Part shown: piece after piece, positions 27,387 to 36,976 of the stretch
How the letters are laid out: each line of letters starts with the position of its first letter
How positions within the stretch are numbered: position 1 is the first letter of the stretch
Source: Opitutia bacterium
GTDB taxonomy: Bacteria; Verrucomicrobiota; Verrucomicrobiia; Opitutales; Opitutaceae
Direction of reading: 5' to 3'
Length of the DNA stretch: 64,000 nucleotides
NCBI GenBank assembly: GCA_947475065.1
Contig: CANJLB010000018.1
Coordinates: 1-64,000, forward strand
Position numbers and translations under genes: made by a program
The notes under the pieces: model-generated
Seen by the model: the letters and a program-made list of their open reading frames with translations, nothing else
What the model was told of the DNA's origin: nothing
Database searches by the model: none

Positions 27387-29813
27387 ATGCGCCTGCTCGA
27401 CAATCTCTGGGGTGTGCTGCCGCTGGCGACCTACGTTGGCTTGGTCGCCGGCCAAATGCGACGCGGGCAAGTGGCCGCAGAAGCGTTGCTGCGCGCGGCG
27501 GTCGGATGGGCGGCGGGGGTGTGGATGCTGACGAACGCACTCGGGCTGTTCGACGCGTTGCGGCCGGGGTCGCTCCGTGTCGCGTGGTCGCTGCTCGCGA
27601 CGGCGGCGCTGGTGGACGGCTTCCGACGGTGGGCGGAGAGTGTGGCCGATGTCGCCTGCGGCCCGGCAGAGACCAACGAACCGGTGGGGACAGAAAGAGC
27701 GTTGAGGTCCACGCGCTCCTCCTTTGAATGGGCGGCGGGGTTCGGCATCGGCGCGTTGCTGCTGCTCGCGCTCGGGACGGCCGTCCTCGCGCCGCCGGTC
27801 ACGGTGGACGTGCTCAACTACCATCTGCCACGCCAGCTCATGTGGCTCCAGCAAGGCAGCCTTGCGCATTACCTGACCGTCAATGATCGCGAGCTCATGA
27901 TGCCGCCTCTGGCGGAAGTGATCGGCATGCAATGGCTCGCGCTCACGGGCGACGACCGCTGGGCCAACCTGCCGCAATGGTTCGCCTACGCACTCCTCCC
28001 GGTCGCAGTGCTCAGCGCGGCGCGCGCGTTCGGACTGTCGCGGGGCGCGGCGGCGCTGGCGGCGTGGCTCGCCGTCTGCCTGCCCATGGCCTGGCACGAG
28101 GCCTCGAACGGAAAAAACGACCTGCAGGGCGCACTGTGGCTCACTCTACTGCTGGGGCAGGTGGCGCGCGCCCGTGCGGTGGCCACGCCGCCGTCGCGGG
28201 GCGACGCGCTGCTCACCGGCGTCACACTCGCGCTCGCCGTGCTGACAAAAAGCACCGCGCTGATTTTTGCGCCGCTGCTGCTCGCAGCGGGCTGGCTCGC
28301 GTGGCGGCGTACAGCCCCGACTGGTGCGGAACCGGCGTCGGCGACCGGGGCGAAAGCGGCCCACTGCGGGCCGCCCTCCCAGGCCCATCGCCGGCGAGCG
28401 GCATGGCGCGCGACTACGCTCGCCGCCCTCGCGTCGGCGGCGCTGACCGCGCCGTTTTTTGCGCGCAACTTCGCCTGGTATGGCACGCCGCTCGGCGTCC
28501 ACCGCGCGGAGGACGGTGGCGGCCAAACCAATGATGCCGCCACGCCCGCGCTCATCGCGTCCAACGCGCTCCGCAACGCCGCGCTGCATCTCTCGTTGCC
28601 CTCGCCCGCGTGGAACGCCGCTCTCGACCGCGCCGAGCGCGCCGCACACGGCGCGCTCGGCGTCTCGCCTGACGACCCGCGCAGCACTCTATGGACGCCC
28701 GTGCTGAAGTTTGCCGTGACCTGGGAGCCGTCCGCCGAGACGGTGGCCGGCGCGCCGGCGCATTTTGTGCTCATTGCGCTCGCGTTGCTCGCGGTCTGGT
28801 GGCGGCGTGAATGGCGGGCTTGGCAGTGGCTCGCGGCGGTGACGGCGGTGATGGCCCTGCTGTATTGCGCGGCGCTGAAGTGGCAGCCGTGGGGGGCGCG
28901 GCTGCAGTTGCCGGGGTTCGTCACCGGCACGCTGCTCGTGGCCGCGCTGGCCGATGCGCTGGCGACCGCCCGGCGGCGGCACGTGGTGGCGTGGACGGTC
29001 GGCATGCTGGGACTGCTCGCGTGGTGGCCGTCGCATGAGACTTCGGCCCGGCCGCTATGGACTGTTCCAACACTGGGGGAAGTTCCGCGCGAGACCAACT
29101 ACTACCGTTACAATCCGGATTTTCTGGCTCGCGATACGGCGCTGGCGGCCATGGTGCGCACCGCCGCCGTGCGTGAGGTCGCGCTCGTCGCACAGCATGA
29201 CAGCGCCTACCCGCTCATGCGGCGGCTGCAACGCGAGGTTCCGGTCCTGCGGTTTTATGGCGCGCCGATAGCGCAGTCTGCACCCGCACCGGCGGCGATC
29301 CTGGTGCTCGAACTGGGGGCACCGCTCGCGCTGTTTTACGACTGGCCGGGCGGGGCGCGCTACCGGCTCACCGGCGCGGGTGCGGGCGACGGGCTGTATC
29401 TGCCCGAGGCACAGGTGCGCGCGCTTGGCTGGGAGCGGCGGCTGCCGGCGTTTGCGGGCTGGACTTCGCAGCAAAATTTCACCCTGCGCGCGGTCGGCGC
29501 CGATGGCTTGACCGCCACCCGGGTCATGGCGGGCGCCACCGCCACCGTATCCTTTCCCGGCTGGGAGGGCCGTGTCCGTCTTTCCGGCACGCTGCAAAAA
29601 TCCACCGCCACCCCCGAAGGGCTGGAGTTCGCGATCAATGGCATGCCAGCGAGCCGCGTGGAGTTCCGCGCCGCACCCGGTCGGCACGAATTCGAAGTCA
29701 CGCTGCCGTGCCGGCCGGGGATCAATCTCGTTGAGCTCCGCCGCCCCGGCACGACGGACGCGGAACTGGTCTTCACGCGGCTGACCGTGGACGATGGCAC
29801 AGGCAAGCCATGA
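27387..29813 (+). CDS. polytopic membrane protein, GT-C glycosyltransferase-like
   Basis: An 808-residue protein with about 11-12 hydrophobic helices in its first 560 residues and a soluble beta-rich C-terminal part. The loop VDVLNYHLPRQLMW after the third or fourth helix places Asp and His where GT-C enzymes carry their acidic catalytic residue, and WHEASNGKNDLQGAL follows. This layout fits lipid-linked sugar transferases of the GT39/ArnT type, although similarity is weak. The C-terminus (FSFPGWEGRVRLSGTL-like strands) resembles a carbohydrate-binding or E-set fold. It follows NamZ by 66 bp on the same strand. A long opposite-strand open frame here is a shadow. Confidence 0.72.
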   Translation: MRLLDNLWGVLPLATYVGLVAGQMRRGQVAAEALLRAAVGWAAGVWMLTNALGLFDALRPGSLRVAWSLLATAALVDGFRRWAESVADVACGPAETNEPVGTERALRSTRSSFEWAAGFGIGALLLLALGTAVLAPPVTVDVLNYHLPRQLMWLQQGSLAHYLTVNDRELMMPPLAEVIGMQWLALTGDDRWANLPQWFAYALLPVAVLSAARAFGLSRGAAALAAWLAVCLPMAWHEASNGKNDLQGALWLTLLLGQVARARAVATPPSRGDALLTGVTLALAVLTKSTALIFAPLLLAAGWLAWRRTAPTGAEPASATGAKAAHCGPPSQAHRRRAAWRATTLAALASAALTAPFFARNFAWYGTPLGVHRAEDGGGQTNDAATPALIASNALRNAALHLSLPSPAWNAALDRAERAAHGALGVSPDDPRSTLWTPVLKFAVTWEPSAETVAGAPAHFVLIALALLAVWWRREWRAWQWLAAVTAVMALLYCAALKWQPWGARLQLPGFVTGTLLVAALADALATARRRHVVAWTVGMLGLLAWWPSHETSARPLWTVPTLGEVPRETNYYRYNPDFLARDTALAAMVRTAAVREVALVAQHDSAYPLMRRLQREVPVLRFYGAPIAQSAPAPAAILVLELGAPLALFYDWPGGARYRLTGAGAGDGLYLPEAQVRALGWERRLPAFAGWTSQQNFTLRAVGADGLTATRVMAGATATVSFPGWEGRVRLSGTLQKSTATPEGLEFAINGMPASRVEFRAAPGRHEFEVTLPCRPGINLVELRRPGTTDAELVFTRLTVDDGTGKP

Positions 29814-29898
29814 ACCCGAGGCGATGCCGGCGGGGCGCCCCAGCATCAACCCGCCCGGACGATGACAGCGCGGACACAGCGGATTGACCCTGCACGCC

Positions 29899-31065
29899 AT
29901 GAATATTCCTGCCGCCCGCTATGCTTTCGGCCTGAGCGCCGCCGCCGTGCTTTTTGCCCCCACGCTCCTTGCGCAGCCCGCCACGCAGCCCGCCATCTCC
30001 ACGCCCAGTGCGCCTGCCAATCTCGTCTCCCCCGAAATCGCCGCCGTCCGCCGCCTCACGTTCCGGATGTTCGCGCCCACCGCCAGCAAGGTCAGCGTGG
30101 CCGGTCAGTGGGACAACAACACGCCCCACGACATGACCAAGGACGCGCGCGGCGTCTGGAGCGTGACCGTCGGGCCGGTCGAGCCGAGCTTCTGGATCTA
30201 CAATTTCACCATGGACGGCCTCACCCTCGCCGACCCGGTCAACCCGCAGGTGAAGCTGCGCACCCGCACCTCGGGCAGCCTCGTCACCGTCCCGGCTCCC
30301 GGCCAGCCTGAGCTTTGGGAGGCTCGCACCGACGTGCCCCATGGCGCGCTCGACATCAACTGGCACAACTCCCAAATCGCGGGCGACACTCGTTATTTCT
30401 ACGTCTACACGCCGCCCGGCTACGACCCCGCCGGCACGACGCGCTACCCTGTGCTCTATCTGCTCCATGGCGCCACCTGCCTGCCGAGTGACTGGACGGC
30501 GGCAGGCCGGGCGAATTTCATGGCCGACAACCTCATCGCGGCGCAGCGGATGACCCCCATGATCATCGTCATGCCCTCGGGCTACGCCACGCCCGGCATG
30601 GGCATCACACCCACGCTGATCGCGACCGGCAACGACGACGCCTTCGACCGCTGTCTCACGCAGGAGGTCATCCCGCTGGTGGAGAAAAAATACCGCACCT
30701 CCGCCGGGCCGGGGAACCGCGCCATCATGGGTCTCTCGATGGGCGGCGGGCAGGCGCTTAAGAGCGGCTTAAGCCACCTGGATCTCTTTGCGTCGGTGGG
30801 CGGTTTCAGCGCCGCGACCATCCAGAATTTTGACACACGATTCGCCGCCCTGCTCGCCGACCCCGCCGGCACGAACGCGAAGCTCAAGCTGCTCTGGATC
30901 GGCTGCGGCCGGCAAGACTCCCTGTTCGACTTTGCCCAGCGGATGGACACTACGCTGACGGCGGGCAAAATCCAGCACACCTTTTTCCCGATGGAAGGCG
31001 TCCACAATTACATCGTCTGGCGCCGCTGCTTCGAGGAGGCCGTGACGAAACTCTTCCGGCCATGA
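29899..31065 (+). CDS. secreted esterase with CBM48-like E-set domain (CE1/feruloyl-esterase-like)
   Basis: A 388-residue exported enzyme: signal peptide (MNIPAARYAFGLSAAAVLF, cleavage near LLAQP), an E-set/CBM48-like domain at about 45-135 (RLTFRMFAPTASKVSVAGQW, then GVWSVTVGPVEP), and an esterase-D domain. The latter has YPVLYLLHG, nucleophile GLSMGG, Asp in GCGRQDSLFD and His in MEGVHNYIVWR. This domain order is typical of feruloyl, acetyl-xylan and related CE1 esterases from polysaccharide degraders. It probably releases acyl groups from plant glycans in the periplasm. It is 85 bp after the GT-C-like gene. The start at 29899 is set by the signal peptide. Confidence 0.88.
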   Translation: MNIPAARYAFGLSAAAVLFAPTLLAQPATQPAISTPSAPANLVSPEIAAVRRLTFRMFAPTASKVSVAGQWDNNTPHDMTKDARGVWSVTVGPVEPSFWIYNFTMDGLTLADPVNPQVKLRTRTSGSLVTVPAPGQPELWEARTDVPHGALDINWHNSQIAGDTRYFYVYTPPGYDPAGTTRYPVLYLLHGATCLPSDWTAAGRANFMADNLIAAQRMTPMIIVMPSGYATPGMGITPTLIATGNDDAFDRCLTQEVIPLVEKKYRTSAGPGNRAIMGLSMGGGQALKSGLSHLDLFASVGGFSAATIQNFDTRFAALLADPAGTNAKLKLLWIGCGRQDSLFDFAQRMDTTLTAGKIQHTFFPMEGVHNYIVWRRCFEEAVTKLFRP

Positions 31066-31239
31066 GGCCCTGTGGCCCGGAGACCGCGAACCGCAAGCCA
31101 GCCGGGCCGTCTTGCCGGGCGTTGACACCGGCCGGTAACCGCGACCACATCAAAAGTGGCCGGGCCGCATGTCGCAGGTTCGGCCGGTCAATGTCATCGG
31201 ATCGAACTTTCGCGAAAATCTTTATCTCTCCAACCAACC

Positions 31240-32085
31240 ATGAAATTCGGCGCCAGCACCTGGCTTTGGACCTCCCCTTTTCAAACCGAAACCGTCGCCC
31301 TCTTTCCCAAGATCAGGCGCATGGGCTTCGATTTCGTCGAAATCCCCGTGGAAGACCCCGCGCTGATTGACCCCGCCGTCGTCCGCCGCGCCCTCGCCGA
31401 CCACGGGCTTGCACCGGTGGTCTGCGGCGCGTTTGGCCCCACGCGCGATCTCACGTCCGACGACCCGAAGCTGCGCGCCACCGGCCTCGATTACATCACC
31501 CGCTGTCTCGACCTCGCGGTCGCCCTTGGCGCGCAGTTTCTCGCCGGGCCGATGTATTCGGCGGTCGGCAAGGCCCGCCTGGTGCCCGCCGCCCAGCGCC
31601 GCGTGGAATGGGAGCGCGCCGTCGAAAATCTCCGCCACGCCGCCGGCCTCGCGGCCAACCGCAGCCTGCGTCTCGCCATCGAGCCGCTCAACCGCTTCGA
31701 GTCCGATCTGGTCAATACCGCCGAGGACGTGATGCGTCTCGTCCGTGACATCGGCCATCCTGCCGCCAACGTGATGCTCGACAGCTTCCATATGACAATC
31801 GAGGAGCGCAACCTGGAGCAGGCGGTGCGGGCCACGGCCGGCAAGCTGATTCACATGCAGGTCTCTGAAAATTACCGGGGCACGCCCGGGACCGGCCTGA
31901 CGCCGTGGGCGAGCTTGGCGCGCGGGCTTGCGGCCATCGGGTACCAAGGCGGCGTCTCGATCGAGAGCTTCACCCCCGAGGTCAAGGAACTCGCCGGCGC
32001 CGTGTGTTTCTGGCGCCCCATGGCCGCCAGCCAGGACGCGTTTGCCAGCGACGGCCTGGCGTTTCTCCGGGAAACGTTTGTTTGA
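31240..32085 (+). CDS. sugar phosphate isomerase/epimerase (tagatose/psicose 3-epimerase-like)
   Basis: A 281-residue TIM-barrel protein of the AP endonuclease 2 superfamily. It starts MKFGASTWLWTSPF, typical of ketose 3-epimerases. Metal-binding residues are visible as Glu in IEPLNRFES, Asp-His in MLDSFHM, His/Gln in LIHMQVSEN and Glu in SIESF near the C-terminus. Such enzymes epimerise free ketoses at C3 or related polyols. The start at 31240 is where family similarity begins. The gene follows the esterase by 174 bp on the same strand, consistent with use of released sugars, but the exact substrate is unknown. Confidence 0.87.
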   Translation: MKFGASTWLWTSPFQTETVALFPKIRRMGFDFVEIPVEDPALIDPAVVRRALADHGLAPVVCGAFGPTRDLTSDDPKLRATGLDYITRCLDLAVALGAQFLAGPMYSAVGKARLVPAAQRRVEWERAVENLRHAAGLAANRSLRLAIEPLNRFESDLVNTAEDVMRLVRDIGHPAANVMLDSFHMTIEERNLEQAVRATAGKLIHMQVSENYRGTPGTGLTPWASLARGLAAIGYQGGVSIESFTPEVKELAGAVCFWRPMAASQDAFASDGLAFLRETFV

Positions 32086-32483
32086 GCGCGTCGGAACCGG
32101 CCGGGCTAATCTTCTGCTGCGACGCGAAGTGCGCTCGGATCTGCCTGGTCTTGAGCTTGAAAACCACGCTCATGTATCCCGACGTGATGCCGAAGATCAA
32201 AACCTGAATCAGGCCCGGTTTCTCAAAATCAAGCCGCCTCCCACCCACACCCCCCGTCACACCGGCGAGGAACCTTGGCTGATCTGCAAGGCTGATCTGG
32301 TGGGCGCTGACGCATGTCCGTTTCACACCCGCACTGAACCGCTGCTTCCAGCCGGGGACCTTCACGGCTGCCACCGTCCAGGAATTGGCCGACATCACGC
32401 GCATCGAAAGACCTCGCGTGGCCATCGAGGGCATGGGATGGTGTCACTCCGCAGCCATTCCTTGACCTGCCCCGCTCCCACCC
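32086..32483. other. 398-bp gap without a recognisable gene
   Basis: Between the sugar epimerase and the PepSY gene. Short open frames exist on both strands but none has recognisable family motifs, a credible start or codon bias matching the neighbours. The segment is slightly less GC-rich than surrounding genes. I see no tRNA, riboswitch or clear terminator; a decayed gene is possible. Confidence 0.5.
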
Positions 32484-33644
32484 ATGAAGACCTTCCGCAA
32501 AATCCTCTTTTGGTCGCATTTGGTCGCCGGTCTGGCTGCCGGCCTTGCCATTGGCGTCATGTGCTTCACTGGCACCCTGCTCGCGTTTGAGAAGGAGCTT
32601 GTCGCCTGGGCCGAGCGCGATGCCCGCCACGTCGAGCCGCCCGCCGCCGGCACCCCTCGCCTCACCCTCGACGAGTTGCAGCGCCGCTTTCGCGAGGCCC
32701 GTCCGGAGGCCCGTCCCAACAATCTCGTCGTGCAAAACGATCCGCGCACGGCGGTCGCATTTTCTGCCGGCAACTCGGGCAGCTTCCACGTCAACCCCTA
32801 CACCGGCGAGGTGCGGGCGCCGGCCTCCACCACGATGGCCCGTCTGATGCAGACAATGGGGCAGTGGCACCGCTATCTCGGCTTCGGCGGCGCAATCTCC
32901 CGCCCGCGGGGCAAACTCGTCAACGGTGTCGGCAATCTCACGTTGTGCCTGCTCGCCGTCACGGGGCTCTATCTCTGGATGCCGCGCACCTGGTCGTGGC
33001 GCGGGGTGAAGGCCGTGGCGTTTTTCAACTGGAAGCTGGCCGGCCGGGCCCGCGATTTCAACTGGCACAACACGATCGGGCTCTGGAGCGCGCCGGTTTT
33101 GATCGTGCTCTCGCTCACGGCCATTCCCCTGTCCTTCCCTTGGGGCGGTCCCCTCCTCTCCACGCTAGCCGGCACGCCGCCCGCAGCCTCGGCCGGTGCC
33201 CAGCCGGCGGTGGCAATCCCGCAGCCACCGCCCGGCGCACAGCCGCTGCCACAGGATGTCTTGCTTGCAGCCGTGCAAAAGGAGTGGCCGCAATGGCGCA
33301 CGATCACGCTTCGCCTCGGCGGCCAGGCTGCGCCCGCGGCTCCCGCCGGCCCGGTCATCTTCACCGTCCGCGAGGCGGGCACCTGGCCGCGCACCGCCAA
33401 CACCATGGTCACGCTCAACCCTTTCACGGGTGACATCCTCAGCCGCGCTGCCTTCGCCGACCGCCCTGCCGCCCAGCGTGTCCGCGCGTGGAGCAATGCC
33501 CTCCATACCGGCGAGGCGCTCGGCTGGGGTGGACAGCTTGCCGCCGGCCTGGCGTGTCTCGGCGGCTGTTTCCTCGTCTACACCGGCTTCGCGCTGGCAT
33601 GGCGGCGCTTTTTCTCCCGCCGGTCAGCTCCGCCGGCGGCTTAA
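32484..33644 (+). CDS. PepSY-associated membrane protein (PiuB/FegB-like)
   Basis: A 386-residue protein with four membrane helices. The N-terminal block KTFRKILFWSHLVAGLAAG is followed by GVMCFTGTLLAFEKEL, the family hallmark of helix one with its His and Gly/Thr-rich turn. Periplasmic PepSY-like segments lie at about 80-120 (FHVNPYTGEV) and 250-330 (TVREAG, then TLNPFTGDIL). Internal helices include NLTLCLLAVTGLYLWMPR and the pattern NWHNTIGLWSAPVLI with a conserved His. Members are often linked to siderophore or ferric-iron uptake, possibly as reductases. No TonB receptor is nearby. The protein ends in a basic cytosolic tail. Confidence 0.87.
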   Translation: MKTFRKILFWSHLVAGLAAGLAIGVMCFTGTLLAFEKELVAWAERDARHVEPPAAGTPRLTLDELQRRFREARPEARPNNLVVQNDPRTAVAFSAGNSGSFHVNPYTGEVRAPASTTMARLMQTMGQWHRYLGFGGAISRPRGKLVNGVGNLTLCLLAVTGLYLWMPRTWSWRGVKAVAFFNWKLAGRARDFNWHNTIGLWSAPVLIVLSLTAIPLSFPWGGPLLSTLAGTPPAASAGAQPAVAIPQPPPGAQPLPQDVLLAAVQKEWPQWRTITLRLGGQAAPAAPAGPVIFTVREAGTWPRTANTMVTLNPFTGDILSRAAFADRPAAQRVRAWSNALHTGEALGWGGQLAAGLACLGGCFLVYTGFALAWRRFFSRRSAPPAA

Positions 33645-33720
33645 AAAACCGGAGTCTGGTGGTTGACGTCCGTGTTGGCCGCGCAGCCATGCGCTTACGT
33701 CTGAGAACGGAAGGCGGGGC

Positions 33721-35769
33721 TCACCGCGCCGACTGCGCGGCGGCGGCGGCGTTGAGCAGCGGGAGCTCAGCGAAGAGTGCGAGACTCACCTCGGCGTCGC
33801 TCAGACGGTAGATGAAGATCGAGTGTCCGATGTCCGCGTCGGGCCGGCGCCGTTGCAGGAAATGGCAGAGGCGGGCGAAACGCAGGTGTTCGAGGTCAAA
33901 GAGACTGTCGGCGAACTGCTTGGCCGTCAGCGGAGTGCCGTCGGTGGCGGTGGGGGGCTCGCCCTTGGGCTGCCCGTTCAGATGGTGGAGCCAGGCAGTG
34001 AGCCGCTGGTATTCGCGCTCATACGCCCCGGACCACGGGCCGCGCACCGTCGTGTAGCTGCGATGAAGCATGGTCGCGCTCAGGCACCAGACGCCGCCGG
34101 TCATCAGCGGCACGGTGGGATGCGGGCGCAGGTCAAAGTGGTTGTCGGCGACGCGTGTGGCGTGGATGCCCTCGAATTCCGGGTCGCCGGAGCCAAAGTA
34201 GGAGATGAAAACTTTCTCGCCGCGCGCATGGGCGTCGAGCCACGCCTTCAGGCCGGGCAGGTCCTGACCCCAGTCGAGCGTGCTGTCCACGAACAGCTGG
34301 TGCGTGCCGCCGGGGTCGCCGGCGAGCTCGTTGAACGAGGCGAGATAGCCCGGTCGCGCGCGCAACGACTCGCCCGCATGCCACACCAGCGCCAGCCCCA
34401 CCACCACCGCCAGCGCCCGCCGGCGGGCGCCGGCGCAGCTGGCCCAGCCCGTGATCCCAAGCAGGATGTAGAGCGCGGGATACGTCGGCAGCAGGTGGCG
34501 GTGGCCGATGTTGAGATGGCTCGTGAGCGCAAAGGCCCCATAGACCGCGAGCAAGGTGAGCAGCGGCAGCAGCCGCCACGCGAGCCGGCCGCGCGGCATC
34601 CGTGGCCCCCACAGCGGCACGAACGCCCCCAGCAGCAGCAGACCGAGGGCGGGCAATGTGGTTTTAAGCAGAAACGCCGTCGGAAAAAATTCCCACCAGC
34701 CCGTCAGCCGGTATTCGCCGGCAAAGTAGGCCATGCGGAAGCGGCTCGAACGCTCCACAAACGCCAGCCCGTAGAGCCACGCCTCGGGCAGCAGCCGGTG
34801 GTCGTGCGCAAAAGTCACCAACGTCTGCACCAGGCCGGGCGTCATCTGGACGGTCTCTTGCGGCGGCAGCCGGTCGGCCATGTCAATCACCAGCGCGCGC
34901 GGTGTGGTCATCAGCACGCGGTCCCAGTCCTGCAAAAACCCGCCCGGCGTCCCCGGCGGCAGGGCGGCGTAGCGAAAGCCGTAGCTCGCCCAGATCACCC
35001 CCACGGCGAGCGCCGCCGCCGCCAGCCCGCCGCCCGCGAGCGCCGCTGCGCGGCGGAGGCCGCGCAGCCGGATGCGCCACCCGCCGAGCGCGACCGGCAG
35101 TGGCGTCCGCCGCAGCAGCCGTGCCGCCACCAGCAGCCCCGCGATGGGCGCGAAGAGCACGCAGGAAAATTTCGCCACCGCCAGCAGCCCGAGCGCACCA
35201 CCCGCCGCCAGCACCCTTACGACGGAAATGCGGTGCAACATCCGCCACCACGCCAGCAGCGCGACGGTGAACCCCAGCGCCGCCGCCATGTCCGACGTCG
35301 CCAGCCCGGCATGCGCCAGCAGCACCGGACAGAACACCGCGAGCAGCAGCGAGACGAAGCCGCCCGCATTCCCAAACAGCGAACGCGACCAGAAAAAAAT
35401 TAGTGCCGCGACCGCGACGCCGAGCAGCGCAATCATCGCCCGGCCGGCGGCGAGCAGCGCGTCGGGCGCATTGCCCAGCCCGTAGAAATAGTCGAACCCC
35501 ACGCGCCATACGTCGCCGGCCTTCCTGCCGGGGTCATCGGGCGGCGGAAAGTTGCGCGCCAGCGCGGACAGCGAGAGCGCGGCCCAGCGCTGGGGAAAAT
35601 TGCCATTCTCCGGCTGGAGATTGTATGTCCCGTCCGCCCAGTAGGCGTGGCCGGCGGCCAGATGGGAGATCTCGTCGGCCGTCGTGCAATAATTCCCTGT
35701 CACGCTCACCGCCATCCACCAGAACAGCGCGAGCAGCAGGACGACGGCGGCGCGGCGCAGGGCGGGCAT
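33721..35769 (-). CDS. membrane glycosyltransferase, PMT/GT39-like
   Basis: A 682-residue polytopic protein with about 12 helices. After the first helix comes TTADEISHLAAGHAYW, the first-loop acidic motif (Asp-Glu) of GT-C enzymes, then a long loop (YNLQPENGNFPQRWAAL). The C-terminal half has FVDSTLDWGQDLPGLKAWL, a phrase found in many mannosyltransferase-like proteins. It likely transfers a sugar from a polyprenyl-phosphate donor to a protein or lipid at the periplasmic face. The GT2 gene just upstream (19-bp gap, same strand) could make that donor. Its acceptor is unknown. The long plus-strand frame across this gene is a shadow. Confidence 0.85.
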   Translation of the reverse strand: MPALRRAAVVLLLALFWWMAVSVTGNYCTTADEISHLAAGHAYWADGTYNLQPENGNFPQRWAALSLSALARNFPPPDDPGRKAGDVWRVGFDYFYGLGNAPDALLAAGRAMIALLGVAVAALIFFWSRSLFGNAGGFVSLLLAVFCPVLLAHAGLATSDMAAALGFTVALLAWWRMLHRISVVRVLAAGGALGLLAVAKFSCVLFAPIAGLLVAARLLRRTPLPVALGGWRIRLRGLRRAAALAGGGLAAAALAVGVIWASYGFRYAALPPGTPGGFLQDWDRVLMTTPRALVIDMADRLPPQETVQMTPGLVQTLVTFAHDHRLLPEAWLYGLAFVERSSRFRMAYFAGEYRLTGWWEFFPTAFLLKTTLPALGLLLLGAFVPLWGPRMPRGRLAWRLLPLLTLLAVYGAFALTSHLNIGHRHLLPTYPALYILLGITGWASCAGARRRALAVVVGLALVWHAGESLRARPGYLASFNELAGDPGGTHQLFVDSTLDWGQDLPGLKAWLDAHARGEKVFISYFGSGDPEFEGIHATRVADNHFDLRPHPTVPLMTGGVWCLSATMLHRSYTTVRGPWSGAYEREYQRLTAWLHHLNGQPKGEPPTATDGTPLTAKQFADSLFDLEHLRFARLCHFLQRRRPDADIGHSIFIYRLSDAEVSLALFAELPLLNAAAAAQSAR

Positions 35770-35788
35770 GGCGGCGGCGCGGACGCGC

Positions 35789-36736
35789 TCAGTCGCAGCC
35801 GGTCTTGCGGCGGACGATGTAATTGGGTCGGCGCTTCACCTCATCGTAGACGCGCCCGAGGTATTCGCCGAGCACGCCGATGCCGATGAGCTGCACGCCG
35901 CCGAGAAACAGCACCAGGATCGCCAGCGTGGTGAACCCCGTGGGCGCCTTCTCGACGTGGATCAGGCGCTTGACGACGTAATAGAGCCCGAGGACGAAGC
36001 CCGCGAGGCCGACCATGACACCGCTGTAGGTCAGCAGCCGCAGCGGCAGGTAGGAAAAGCTAAAGACCCCGTCGAGCGCATAGCGCACCAGCCGGCGGAA
36101 GGTCTGCGCCGGCTGCCCGGCCGCACGCTCCTGCCGGTCGTAGAGGATTTCTCCCGGCTTGAAGCCGACCCACGCGCGCAGGCCGGGGAAAAAACGGTGC
36201 TTCTCCGGCAAGCTGTTGAACGCCGCCACCGCCGCCCGGTCGAGCAGCCCGAAGGTGCCCGTGTTGTTCTCAATCGGAAAATCTGTCAGCCGCCCGAACA
36301 GCGCGTGAAAGGCCTCGAAGCCCGCGCGTCGCAGTCCGCCCTCCTGCCGCGAACGGCGCACGGCGAGCACCACCTCCGCGCCGCCGCGCCAAGCGTCCAC
36401 GAGCTGTGGGATGAGCTCGGGCGGATCCTGCATGTCGGCATCCATCGTGATCGCCGCGTCGGCATCGGCCGCGTCGGCGAGGCCGGCGGCCAGGGCGCTC
36501 TGGTGGCCAAAGTTGCGCGACAGCTCAATCACCCGCGTGCCGGGTACGGCGGCCGCGCGCGCCGTGAGCAGCGCGCCACTGCCGTCGCGGCAGCCGTCAT
36601 TGGCGAAAACGGTGATCCACTCCTCGTGGGGCCGGGCCGCAAACACCGCATCGAGCCGGCGGAACAGCTCGGGCAGCACTGCCTCCTCGTTGAACACGGG
36701 GATGACGACGGCGATGCGGGGGCGGGAGGCGGGCAT
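35789..36736 (-). CDS. polyprenyl-phosphate glycosyltransferase (GT2, DPM1/GtrB-like)
   Basis: A 315-residue GT2 enzyme with a GT-A fold and two C-terminal membrane helices. It starts RIAVVIPVFNEEAVLPELF, has the Asp of VFANDGCRDGS, the catalytic-site motif ITMDADMQDPPELIP, and membrane helices at about 235-257 and 270-292 (TLAILVLFLGGVQLIGIGVLGEYLGR). This is the layout of dolichyl/undecaprenyl-phosphate sugar synthases such as GtrB and ArnC. It would make a lipid-linked sugar used by the downstream PMT-like enzyme. The ATG at 36736 is chosen because the family begins there; the open frame extends to 37627 across the Rieske gene but that part is antisense shadow. Confidence 0.92.
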   Translation of the reverse strand: MPASRPRIAVVIPVFNEEAVLPELFRRLDAVFAARPHEEWITVFANDGCRDGSGALLTARAAAVPGTRVIELSRNFGHQSALAAGLADAADADAAITMDADMQDPPELIPQLVDAWRGGAEVVLAVRRSRQEGGLRRAGFEAFHALFGRLTDFPIENNTGTFGLLDRAAVAAFNSLPEKHRFFPGLRAWVGFKPGEILYDRQERAAGQPAQTFRRLVRYALDGVFSFSYLPLRLLTYSGVMVGLAGFVLGLYYVVKRLIHVEKAPTGFTTLAILVLFLGGVQLIGIGVLGEYLGRVYDEVKRRPNYIVRRKTGCD

Positions 36737-36976
36737 GGGCTGAAGCTTCTGCAGTGTGGCGCGCTCCGGCCCGGCGGCAAGCCGGGGTTTTTGGCCTCTC
36801 CGGCGACGTCTCGGTGCGTCGCTACCGCAACGCCAGTCAAGTCTCGGCGGATCGTGCAGCCGTGATAGGCCGTGGGTTTCTCCAACCCTCACCCACGCTT
36901 TACGCTTGAAACACTTTTCCTGCGCCGCCGTCATCTTCTGTTGCAGCCGACCATGGCTGCATCGCCTTTCCTTCGC

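Noticed and set aside
25983-28097. 704-codon open frame antisense to the NamZ gene and GT-C-like gene
   Set aside because: Spans two real genes on the other strand, is rich in Arg/Gly/His and has no recognisable motif.
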